A stretch of 64,000 bases of DNA from Rallus limicola (taxonomy: Eukaryota; Chordata; Aves; Gruiformes; Rallidae). The notes below the pieces were generated by a model that was given only the letters and a program-made list of their open reading frames with translations, ran no database searches and was not told the DNA's origin. This document shows positions 27,646 to 39,100 of this stretch, one piece after another (the stretch's first letter is position 1; each line of letters starts with the position of its first letter). The stretch lies in NCBI GenBank assembly GCA_022605955.1, contig JAKCOZ010000005.1, positions 1,922,001 through 1,986,000 on the forward strand. The letters run 5' to 3'. A program made the translations under genes and the position numbers.

Positions 27646-29559
27646 TGCAGGACTTTGATGGCACTGACTTCTCATTGATATTCTTTCCATTGAATTCTAA
27701 AAGCCAGTATCTAAAAAATATGTAGAAGGTGATCCTGAAACTATTTTGAAGGTATTGATGTGTTTCAGAAATATGTTATAAAATAAACTGAATTATGCCT
27801 AGCTGTCTGCCTGGTTTGATACAAGTACTTCCTCCTGTTTGGAGTGACCACTTACTAACTGAACCACAGTTCCTAACTGCACAAGTTCTTGTGTTGGCTG
27901 CACCTACATCAGTAACTCCCACAGAAGCATGGGAGCAATCCTATAGGTGTTTGGGGGGTTCAACATGAAGATGTCCATACTTATCTAGTCTCATAGGTAG
28001 GCATAAAGGAGTCAGCCTACATGGAAAATAATTACTGTAGAATTATCTCATCATAATTTATAGGACAGTTTCTCCAGTGATAAAATTAATTTTTCTTGCA
28101 ACTTACAGATTTGTTGTTAATACGATGTAGATTCAATCAGTAGTTGGTTCACACATTTTAAGATTCATCCATCTGGGCATTTAAATTACTCTAGAGGCAA
28201 TCTATAAACTTGCTTGACTTCAAATGAAAGGTCATCTGTATCAGTCATGTCCAAAAGTTAATTACTAAAACTTGGCTTTGACTCAAAACTGAAATGAACT
28301 GTAAGGAAAAAAGGAAACAGGTGAAGTTGTGTTAATTATGAGTTCTGCAGAAGGAGCCATGCACAAATGCACATACTTGTTTTGATTATACTACAGGATT
28401 GGAGAGTGTGTTGTAATTGTGTGTTTTTCCTGTTAAATTTGATCATACTATAGGTTAGATTCATGGAACCAAATGATAGGCAATACTAAATTTGCAGACA
28501 TGCGTAATGAATACCTAAGGAATGTATTAGACTGCATTCTGATGGTGAGCAGCAAGGCATTATCAAAGGACATAGCTGTGTGTTGTCTGTCTGCACGTCC
28601 ACCCACCCAACAGGATCATAAACAACGTGCAGTTTGTTAGGTTGTATGTTTCCACCCTTGAACCCAGTGCCAACTTAGAAGCTACATGAAATACTCAAGC
28701 AACATGCTTTTGCATGTGGCTAATATTTGCCAGGTGTATTAACAGAATTTACATCTTGAAGATCTTCAGTCTTCTAAACTGCTGTAGTACATCAGCTGTA
28801 AGACAGTGTGTGACTATCAGTTCTTATGTTTTAAATGTGTATGCGTGCTGTGACATGGTAGAATTTATGTTGCAGTGTTCACTTTGAAAGAACTGATGCT
28901 GAAACTGTGATTCTATTATAAAAAGGCTAAATATAACCATTACAAACTGTCAGCAAGCCTTGGGAAATGGTGTTCTGTAACTCTGAAATTTTGAATTCCT
29001 TTTAGCAGTCTTGAAATAACTTAATGATGGTAGTGGTAGATGCTAATTGAATGTAAGTTTTGTGTGGATTTTTCTTGTTTTCATATGTGCTTTGCTTTGG
29101 TGGATCTGTTGATCAGTAATTATTCAAAATCTGAGTAATACAAACCTGTTAAAGTTAGGAGGTGATTGCTAGGAAAAATGCCATAATTAAAAACATTTAA
29201 AAAATTGTGATCTTACTGGGAAAGTTATCTTGGCCCTTCATGTGAGTGGTGCTGCACAAGTACAGGCTACATGGCATTCAGAATTCGTGTGGCCAAAGCA
29301 TCATGAGACTTCCCTGGTTTTGTAGGGGGTATTTCTTTCTCTAGTGAAAAAAGATTGAAATGGTCATGAAGAGTAGAGCAGCGTATTGAGGTTCCATTAC
29401 TGTGCCTGTTACACGGTAGATTTGTGGACAATAGAAATGCATTCAGCAGTTACTATTTGGAGAAAATACAGGTGACTAACTACTGAGAGGCTTGGTTAGC
29501 TGATGCATCTGGAGAACAACTGTGCCAGACTTTTTCTTAGTCTATGATGGAAAGGACTA

Positions 29560-29618
29560 AACTAGTAAACAAGTAACTAGACTAGTAAACTAGTAAACAA
29601 CTTCAACAAGTTTACTAG
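29560..29618. repeat. actagtaaac repeats and a 9-bp hairpin
   Basis: The motif actagtaaac occurs several times in a row. The last copy, ctagtaaac (29590-29598), is perfectly inverted as gtttactag (29610-29618) across an 11-base spacer. Confidence 0.8.
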
Positions 29619-29875
29619 ATCACTCTGACTGCTGATGTTATATTTATCATTGTTGCATAAACAGATATTAATCATATGTCTAAAGAGCATTAAAAAGCAA
29701 TCATGACCTAAATCTAAAAATCTATTTCTCGGGTCCCAATCAAAACAAGGTACTGCTAATACTCTTGGCATAACTCTGTATAACACTGGGAAAAATTCAA
29801 AAGTATTGTAAGAATTAAATGATATTTTCAGAGTAAGATGGAAGGGAAATGAGCAGGGAATGACAACAGAGTAAG

Positions 29876-30130
29876 TGAGGTTGGAAGGAACCTCAGGACC
29901 CCATCAGATCCAGACCCTCCTCGTCCAGAGCCAGGCCAGCTTCAAAGTTGGAAGCAACTTTTAAAAGATCAATTTGGTCGCTAAAGGCCTTATCCGGCCA
30001 CAATTTGGATGCTCCCAAGAATGGAGATTCCACAGCCTTGCTAGGCAACCTTTCCAGCATTTGACTGCTCTCATTGTGGTCAAAAATCTCCCTGCTATCT
30101 AATTCCTTGTTGCAAGGTATTAGCCATCTG
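29876..30130 (-). mobile_element. Old CR1-like 3' fragment, antisense
   Basis: The left end gaggttggaaggaacctcagg and gatccagaccctcc is a CR1 3' end in reverse. It is followed by aatggagattccacagcc, the counterpart of ggagattccacc in the copy at 18366. It is strongly diverged and its right boundary is uncertain. Confidence 0.72.
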
Positions 30131-33008
30131 TGGTATAGGTTGTTTTGAATAGTATTGCTTATTCTAAATGAATTCCGTGAGGCAAAACACTTAAACTCTC
30201 CCTTTTAAAATTCAAATAAACCACTGTGTTCTGCAAAACTAATCGTTAGTGAGTGACAGTGGTTTCATTTCTCTCTTCCCAGCCAACTCTTAAGGCCTGA
30301 CTGATGCTTCTTATTTGCTGAACACTTAGGTTTTGTATGTCTTCCTCTTGTCTGTGAAATGACTATCTGTGTTTTATGTAGTAACAGAACTATCCTTTTG
30401 TTTCTCTGCTCTTAACTATTTGAAGTGCAAATCTTGTCCCAAAGTGCAATTGCCTAGATATTTAAGAAGCATTTACTTTCCATCTGAAACTCCTTATTAT
30501 TAGCAAGTAATAGACCGTTAGTGCTGAACTTGCTCTTTAATCACAGCAAGAGGACTAATTCATCTTCTGAAGGCCTGATTAATTTATTTCATGGGATATA
30601 ATAAAACATTTGTAAAAGTGCTAGTATGGTATAATAGGTAACTTCATTTCCTAAGTAACCTTACAGCACCTCTGGAAGATAGTCCTTTTTCTTAGTCTTA
30701 ATTGTAGAATAAGTTAATAAAGACTAAAAGCCTGCAGATGAGAGCTTGCTGACAGTTTTTCTGCCTCTGGACAATAAAGCTGACAATGTACTTTTAATTT
30801 TAAAGGTAACACTATATTTGCATTTTTGCTGGTAGTCCTAGGCGAAGTATCAAAGGTTAAACAGACTGCTTTAGTCCTGATTTAAAAAAAATATTTTAGC
30901 ATAAAACTGTTTGAACTGTGTGGAAAAAACAGTGTTTAATTGCTACCATTATAACTTATTTATTATTGTCTTTGACATTTTCCAATCTCTCTCTTTGAAC
31001 ATATATTCAAAATTAGAATACAAACTCAAGTAAAAGTGCTGCCTCAGAAAACAATATTCTTCTATTTGTGAGAAAAAGATCATGGTTGCTTTGTACATGT
31101 TAGCATTGCAGGCTTACTGGAAATACTTTCTCCTGATTTCAGATTTCACAGGAAAATGGAGGAGTTAGAAGCTGGAAAGGTACTTCATTAACCCACCTCT
31201 GTAGCAGAGGTCAGTTTACACCACTCCAGGAAATGAATGCTGCTGTCGTAGGGTAGTTGATGACCTATGTTTTTCCTAACTTTTAATAGCTGTAGGGATA
31301 GTAGAATTTTCTGTAATAGGTAAGGCTGGAGAAAGTCCTTTTCGTGTACCATAAGCTCTCATAGCTTTCACCTTATCGTTGAAAATGTTCATTATATTGG
31401 TCTGTCATATATGACTTCCTGTAGCAAGGCATATTAAAAAAGGGTGAAAAGTTTATAACACAGAAGACACTCTCTGCGTTCATGGTCCTAGTGGGACTTG
31501 GAATAAACAGTCTGCAGCTTTGATTGTAGGATTAGGGTTTTTTTGGTTTTTTTTTTGGTTGGGTTTTGTAGTGTTTTTGTTTGCTTTTTATTTGTTTTGA
31601 AATCAAGGCGTGTCCTGAGCTATTTATATCTGAATGTTAGGGGGTGCATGAACCAATTGATTTTTAGCTGTCCTTTACAGAAAGGCTGTTACCTTTTTGG
31701 AATTTCATTACTTCAAAATGCCAAAATATTCTGTATGCCTTATTCTGTTTTGTGGGGGTATCATGCTAGGCTAGACAATTGGGTCAAATCTGTAAGACCT
31801 GAAGTCACTGGGCATTATAGAGGAGCTGCCCCGCCACCCCCCCCCAGTCTTTTTTAAAAGAAAGAAACGAAAGAGAATATGGTGTTCATTTTGGACTCTT
31901 TTTGTATATAATTCATTTAATGGCCTTATTATGTGTTGGTTTTTTTTTTTTTTTCCCCTGAAAATGCTCAGTGTGTTAACATTTTGCTGTCATGGATGAG
32001 AATTCTGGGTTTGAATGTTGTTTACCTAAACCCATAAATTCAGAACCTTAAGTAAGTGAGCCCTTGGTTCATTACTCTCTCTAAATCTAAGGCTCCCAAA
32101 CAGCACCTCAGCCACAGTCTTTGTAATTTTCAATTTCTTACTTTTAAGATTTTTATAAATCACTTCATTGGACAGGGCTGCAGAATGGGAGGCTTAGTAG
32201 GTATGAGACTCTCTAGAAATTGCTTCTGTTTCCTATAATATTAATATAGATGATCTAATTTGGGAAGGGGGGAAGACTACCAGTTTATCTGGTTTTGAAT
32301 TGTATGAGTACAGTTGCACAGATAAAATAATTGTCTTTTAATGTACAGCAGTGTTTCACAGAGGGCAGCAAAACATCTAGGTAGTACTCCAAGGGGGAAG
32401 TTGGTATAAAATCCTAATTTTAATTTACCTTGGATGAAATACTGAATTATGTTAGTTTATGTAGGCCATGCAACTGAACAGCTAAGATTATATATGATAC
32501 ACTGCATGGAAGATGAAATTAAAAATAGTTGAAGAAACACTATACTAAAGGGGGGGGAAAGGCATGTAACAAATGGTTTCCACAAAATCTCTCTCTGTGA
32601 TCTCATTAAGTATTACAAATTGTGTAAATTGTTGTCCAGCAACATTTTAAATTATTTTACTAGTCCTGTGAAACTTACAGAAATAGACATTGCACTACAA
32701 ACTGATACATATGTTGTATTTAAATAAGCTGTTAAGTCAGGTGTAAATAATCATAAATTCAAATGTGTCTCCATATCTAAGGGTTACAACTAGTTTACTT
32801 TTAAAACATTAACCTGTTTAATAATTAAATGGTACAGTGTGCCATTGGCAAAGTCAACAAGAATGCAGGAAGGAGCTGAAAACATTTCTGGCTTCAAGTG
32901 TACCTAGGAAATACGTTACACTTTTGGAGTAGCAGGTGCAAAGCATCAATATAAGTAGTTCTGCCTTTTAGAGATAATAGATACATCTTACTGAGTTGAA
33001 AATATTAA

Positions 33009-33049
33009 TTTCTTTTTTCTTTTTTCTTTTTTTTTTTTTTTTTCCTTTC
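33009..33049 (+). promoter_or_regulatory. PLEKHA7: Unusually long polypyrimidine tract before exon A
   Basis: There are 41 pyrimidines in a row, nearly all T with four isolated C or CC steps, directly before the acceptor AG. It is the strongest-looking acceptor in the window and closes a very long intron ahead of an 84-bp exon. Confidence 0.85.
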
Positions 33050-33051
33050 AG

Positions 33052-33135
33052 CCATAATCAGCAGACCACGTCATTTAGACATCCTGTGACAGGACAGGTT
33101 TCTCCAGAAAATATTGAATTTATTTTGCGAGAAGA
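33052..33135 (+). CDS. PLEKHA7: PLEKHA7 exon A: end of second WW domain
   Basis: This 84-bp exon follows a 41-base uninterrupted pyrimidine run and cag, and ends before gtaagt. Its first base completes an Asp codon begun in an upstream exon. The product reads HNQQTTSFRHPVTGQ then SPENIEFILRE, the last strand of WW2. The position of the second conserved WW tryptophan is Phe (SFRHP), as in mammalian PLEKHA7. The exon is in phase 2 at both ends and divisible by three, so skipping it would keep frame but remove the end of WW2. The exon with the start of WW2 (expected to carry a GWEEG-like motif) was not found upstream and probably lies before base 1. Confidence 0.95.
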
Positions 33136-36100
33136 GTAAGTAGTTTTAAACCCATGTCAAGAGATCTAAAACAGTAACGCGTTTGTTTACAGTAGTTTAC
33201 TAGTTTGACAGTTCTTCTGATATGGTTGCAAAAATATCATAGATATTATTTATGCTTAAAAATTTACTTCCTGTTCTGATTGCATATTTTCTAAGTGTTC
33301 CATGTTAGGGCTTCAGAGAAAATCTTTACCAAATCTTTAAAATAACCAAGAAAACAAGCTCCCCCCCACAAGGCAATATAAATAGGAAATTTAATGATAT
33401 AAGGCTAAGGCATTGTTATTTATCACATATGCAGAACATAAATATAAAATGTCTTTAGAGCAAACAGGAAGGTTTGTACTGAAATTGAAATACACAAAAT
33501 GTTACTAGTTTCCATTGTAATTCCTTGGGTTTTCTTGTATTTTTGATTTCTTTTTTTCGATCTTACTTGTCTGGACTGAAATTTAAAAAAAAAAAAAAGA
33601 CATTTTCAGTCCTATATATTAATTTTATCTCTGTTGTCTGATTTAAAAGAGAAAGGGGAAAATAATTTTTTTTAAAAAAGACAAAAGGAAAGGGAGAAAA
33701 GCATGTTTTCAAACTAGTGTATCTGGACACGTCTTTAATGTTGGTTTGGATCACTGCTTCACTGTAGGTCTTAGCTGCCCCTGTTGTCCTTGCTGCATGC
33801 TAGGTTGCTCCTAGTGTCCCTTCTTTAATGGGATGACTGGGTATCTTGCCTAGATAGGGTATAGAAGAAAGTTCTGTGCCACTTCCAAAACCATTCCAAA
33901 GGGCAAGAGGAATGGAGGTATAGAGCATGTCCGTGTAGCCCTGAGCGGTGTTTCTCATGGTTTAAAAAACACACCAAACAACGAAACAATAGCAACAAAA
34001 TCCCAACAAAAACCCATCAACCTTCCCCCAGGTCCAAAGGAAATCCAACGGCCAATCCTTAGCTATGGCCCATGCTGGGAACCAGCATGAAATAGAAGGT
34101 TGGACATACTTTGCGGTATATGGGTGAGGCCTGTAATTAGGCACAAAGGCTGTGGGGTAGCTGCTGAGCTGAATTTCACCCCAGGTATTATGTGATATGC
34201 ATGTGGCTTGTGACTCAGGAGGAGCTTGTCTCCATGCAAGTATGCGAACAAGCTGCTCCAAGTCATTCAGTGAGGGGAACAGGTGTCTTCCTGTGGAGTA
34301 AGTCTCAAAGATGGAATAGACAACAGCCACTGTGCATCCATGTTCCAGCTTCGACCTGCTAATTGATTTGTATTTAGTATGCTGTTAATAGGTGTTTGGA
34401 TAGAACTCCTTGAAGTGCCTCTCTGGGTTAGTCACGCTTTCCTGGGCTGTTTCTGGTCTTGTAATCATGCTAGCAGAGAGAATATTAAAAGCAGAATTGA
34501 AACAACAACGTGCTGGTGGCACATGTTTTCACTGATCTATTGTGTATGTTAGAAACTTTTTTGGAATAGAAATGAAGGTGTTTATTTGGAGGGCAATCAG
34601 ATGAACAGGCATAACATGTCGTCTCTAGACTTTGCTCACACTGAGATGGTATCAAATGGGAAACAGTTCTTACAATATAGTAGAATTGATAGAGACAGGT
34701 GTTTTTTATTCTAAAATAAGAGGGAATGTCTGGAGAGATATAGAGAAGAGTATGTGTTTTTAGTGATTACTATGGAAGCAGTCTGGGAAAACATGTTTTT
34801 AAGCTTTATTATTCGCCTGAAGTACATATAGGGTGGTTTTAAAATTAGATGGTTTTAATATATCACTTCAAATTCCTTTAGAGATGTCATTTTCAAGTGT
34901 GTGGGATGCTCTGTTTCCTCAGTTTTGTACTGCTTCTACTTGCCAGTGTAGGTTTTACACAGATGATGTTCATCATGGTCATATCTGAATTCTTGTCAAA
35001 CAATGTTGACATGTGTGAATATGACTGCTGAAATCAAAGGACCTGTTAGCACCTCCCTGTCTTCAGGCCTAGGAATGGGGGCTAGATGGTGTTTTCAGTT
35101 CTTCAGCCTCAGGCATCAGGGATTTGTATGGAATCAGTGTTGTTGATCATGTATTAGCTTGCAGTCAGTGTTGTAGATTGTATCTTATGATGAAATGTCT
35201 TTCACAAACAGGATGCAGTTGGAAAGATAGTCTCTTGATTTGTCTGTGAAAATTTCATGGATCATGGGATCCTTTTGACCAAGAGTACATTTTTCTATAG
35301 CTGAAGAATCCTATCTGAAGTAGCAGCACAGTTACGGGTTTCTCATAAATGGCAATGTGTTCTTCAGTGCTGTTGTGATGTGATTTATTACTTATAGGGT
35401 GTTTTTAATTTAAGTTTACCGCCAAAGTGAGTAGTTGTCACCAGATGTTGACTGGGAGCTGGTGGGGAGACAAACACAAAGTAATTCAGGCTGCAACAAA
35501 CGTATCTATTAAAAGGACACATTTAACATCAGAAAAGTAATTTGCAATAATGTAAAAAAGATGAATGTACAGACTGTGCTGGCCATTTCTTATCCAGGAA
35601 GCAGTGGTCTGGCAAGGTGATTTGAAAAGTAGTTTTGGAAAATTATGTCAACAGGTGATGCAATCCTAGCTTGATTATGAGTCAGTTTATGAGCCAGACA
35701 CCTTTGCCTCACTTGATCAAATAAGAGCTGAGTACTTTGATTTATTTCACTGGTCTTTTCCCAAAGCATATTGCTTTTTAAACACTATCACACCCATCTT
35801 GTTTTTTAAGCTGAAACTGATTTCCTTCACTCTGTTGTAACTGGGGGATAAAACCAGAGAGTATTGCGTGGAACCTGTAACTTTTAAGTTAGATGATCTT
35901 TTTGATTCTTAGGCTGTTCCTTCTTCCTAAGGCTAGACTATTTTGAAAAGCAGTGATAATAATTCCTTGTTTCCTAACCCATTCTTAGCTGAGACCACTG
36001 TCAGATCCCCTCCTGTCATTCTGTTTTCCAAGTGCAGAAGTTGGGTCACTTAAGGTGTTCTGTACCTTTCACCAGCCCTTCTTAGTGCTAACTTTTTGGA

Positions 36101-39100
36101 GCGAGGCTTTTAGCTTTAGCTTTGTCTTTTGGTTCTATGTAAATGCAATATTCAGTGTATGAGCCTGTTGGTTTTTATACTGATGTAATAATGCTTTTTC
36201 TTCTCTATTCCTTTCCTAATAATTCTTAATGTGGTTTGACGCTGCTAGTTATTCTGTTAAGATTTTAAAATATCCTTTTCTCCAGTTGCTACTTTGAGTG
36301 ATAAAAGCTGCAGAAATGTTTAACTCCCTTTTTAAAATTAGTTGTCTGTTGTTGACATTGAATTCAGTTTGACACCTTAATCACATGGCCACTCATATCC
36401 GAAGATTATTTTTCTGTCTGCTCCTGTCAGCATTTTAGTTTTTGTCTGGTTTAATTTTTTTCCTCTGTTGACTGGGCTACTGCACATTTTTCAGGATCAC
36501 CTCTGAATAATGCATGCATCTTGGCTGTGTGGGAAATCCTTCTGGTTGCCTCCCTCTATTTAACTGTACTTTAATTTCTGTACTTTGCTTTCATGTTTTT
36601 CGTGAACCCTTAATACACAAGGTGACTTCTTCCTAAACAGCCACTGGAAAAGTGAAAGTTAAGATAAGATGGCTGGACAAGTGTTAAATATAGTTTAACC
36701 GTACTGTTATATGCACATTTCTCTGAGAACTCTGTGATAAAGTTACTTAGGAATGATTTACATAATGTTTAGATTTCTTCTTTCTTACCTTCTTTTAACA
36801 GTTCTTCAAATATATGACAACTGTGTATCTAACTGCCTGTGTTGCTAAACACTTGTAGTTGTGTATCACAAGTTTTACAATACCTTTGTGATTGTATCAT
36901 GTTTGCAAATGAGAGCAAAGTTAAAAAAGGTAAAGCTTCAACATGAATGCAGAAATACAGAATATATGGGGAGCTTAATCCCGTGAGTTTTACCCTCTTT
37001 TTTTGCCTGGTTTTTGTGCAACTGATAAAACCTGTGCATCACCTCTGGGGATTGAGCCATTTTATTTTGTCTATTGCATTTGGTTACTATAGCAGCAGAA
37101 ATACCAGGTGGAGAGAAAGGAAGGAAACCCAGACAGCCCCAACATAAACATCTGCTTTGTTTACGTATATAGAAATACTAGAACAGTTAAATTTTTTTAA
37201 ATCTAGCTGAATATGAGATGTATTTGTATTAAAACTAGACTGAAATGATGTTATTGTGTTGTATTTAGTTTCAACAAAATTTTTTTAGTTGCTGATATGA
37301 ATGTGGATCTTCTGTGCCAAGTAATCTTTATGATCCTTAGGAGAAAAGGAATGTGTTCTCTCGTGAGTATAGCATTTTCAATATGGGCTACCAGTGTAAT
37401 ATTTTTTGTGGTGCTTGGTGGTGTTGGTTTGTTTTTAATAAACCAGATATTGGCCATGTAATTCTTTTAGCTGGTAAATATGATTTCTGTAGACATACTA
37501 GTACTGTTTAAATAGAGCAGGAAGTTGCTTGACAGGAGATTATATAGAGAGTGTTATTTTAAAGCATTTTATTAAAATTTACAAGGCACTCAAGCTCCAT
37601 ATGTGCATAGTGCCATTCTGTATTTGGATGCACATGCCCTGGAAGGCAGTAAGAAAACTATCCTGAAAACAGGCAAAAAACAGCACTGTGAAGACAGATT
37701 AGGATGTCTTGAATAGCAGATACTACCAAACATGTTTGGCAATAGTGATTCTGAACTGATGTTTTTGAATGTGCAGAGTTAATACTACAGTCACTTATTT
37801 TTAAAGATTAACCTGTAAACACTACTGTTGTCCCAAAAGTGGGACTGCATACCTGGGAATGATCCCAATTTTGTGTCAGTGTTAACTGCATGAACATTCT
37901 GGGATGTTTCAGGTAATTCTGCATATTCTTTATATTTTTATTTGCTTTAAAAAACAGACTAAGAGTATTAATTAGCTATTCAGAGACTGGAATAATAAAG
38001 TTTAATTATGTTTTGATTTAATGCAAATCTCTTTCATTCTTGAAATACTATATAAGAGTACTTTGATTTTCAGTTTTGGTGTTTTCTGTTACATCTCATG
38101 TACAGAAGGTTTGTATCAACTTTTTTTTAGGTCCATATCATATATTTTTTGTTGGATTTACTGTCTCTCTTGCTGGTTATGTGAGTTCTTCCACAGGGAC
38201 ACAACCTCACATTTTGTAATAAAACTTTTTTCTTACTGCAAATTTGTTATTTTCCCAATTGAAGTTTGTCATTAATCTTGGTACTACTAGAAGAGAAAAC
38301 CTTGGTTTATTGGCAGCGGTCATTTTCAGTAGCAAGTGGAAGAGAAATCCCTAAATGGCCAAATTAGAAATTCTTAGAAATTAGGAATTTATTGTTCTGT
38401 ACGTTACGATTTTCTGACAGTGATGGTCTTGTTAAACGTTTAAAGCCTATTTTCCTTAGTAGTTCTGATCTGTTCAGTTTGAGTTTGCCTGCCCTGGTTG
38501 GTAGATTAAAAACCATCCCCCTGGGGTTATTTCTCTTTCCATATTAATGTTTTTATTGTAAAAATCAATTCCAATTTGGGGAAACTTAATTTTTATTTTT
38601 CATTTTTGTCTTTCCTGAGAATGTTAGCTCTCTGTGACATAACTACTCTAAAAAATGTAAAATGTAATTTAGTCAGATTATACTCTGGAAAACCTGTAGA
38701 TTTTTTGAATATGTTACGTGCTCTGTGCTCTTCCCTCCACCACCTCCTTTCCCCAGTGTCTGGAAAATAACATGTATTGTGCAACTGTCTTTTAGTATAA
38801 CACTCAATATTGTGGTGTGGATGTTGTAAAGAATCTAAACCTCAAAGAAAGAAGTAAACATTTGTGTCTTCTAAGGCCAAACATTTTCCTTTGGATGGGT
38901 TTTATTTTCTTACATTTGCAACTCATTTCTAGTTGCTCTCAATATAAAATTTAATAATTCAGATGCATTTTGAGAAGGCAGTGTAGAAGACAGTCTAGTG
39001 TTCCTCCCTCCTTGAAATGTCTACTCTCTGTTTAGCTGCCATGAGCAGGGAAAGAGATCCTTTTTGATCAGTAAATATTAGGGAGACAAGTAAGATGGTT

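Larger units (their letters stand above)
1..33051 (+). other. PLEKHA7: PLEKHA7 intron upstream of exon A (5' end outside window)
   Basis: There is no convincing coding exon in these 33 kb; the longest open frames are either inside repeats or show no family resemblance. The intron must be phase 2, because exon A starts with the third base of an Asp codon. Supported contents are CR1 fragments at 14585-15127, 18366-19036, 23855-24278, 24279-24330, 26859-26900 and 29876-30130, the GC-rich repeat 26901-27645, the 46-bp duplication at 4945-5036, dinucleotide tracts, and two small inverted repeats. The stretches 1-4944, 5037-14584, 15128-18365, 19037-23854, 24331-26858, 27646-29875 and 30131-33008 otherwise look like plain AT-rich intron. 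It ends in a 41-base pyrimidine run. Confidence 0.85.

Noticed and set aside
31140..31400. Possible very old antisense CR1 3' end
   Set aside because: Only scattered resemblance (gaagctggaaaggtacttca); too weak to annotate.
33962..34330. 122-codon minus-strand open frame, considered as a retroviral or processed pseudogene remnant
   Set aside because: No recognisable motif, no flanking LTR or poly-A, and a low-complexity end; kept only as intron.
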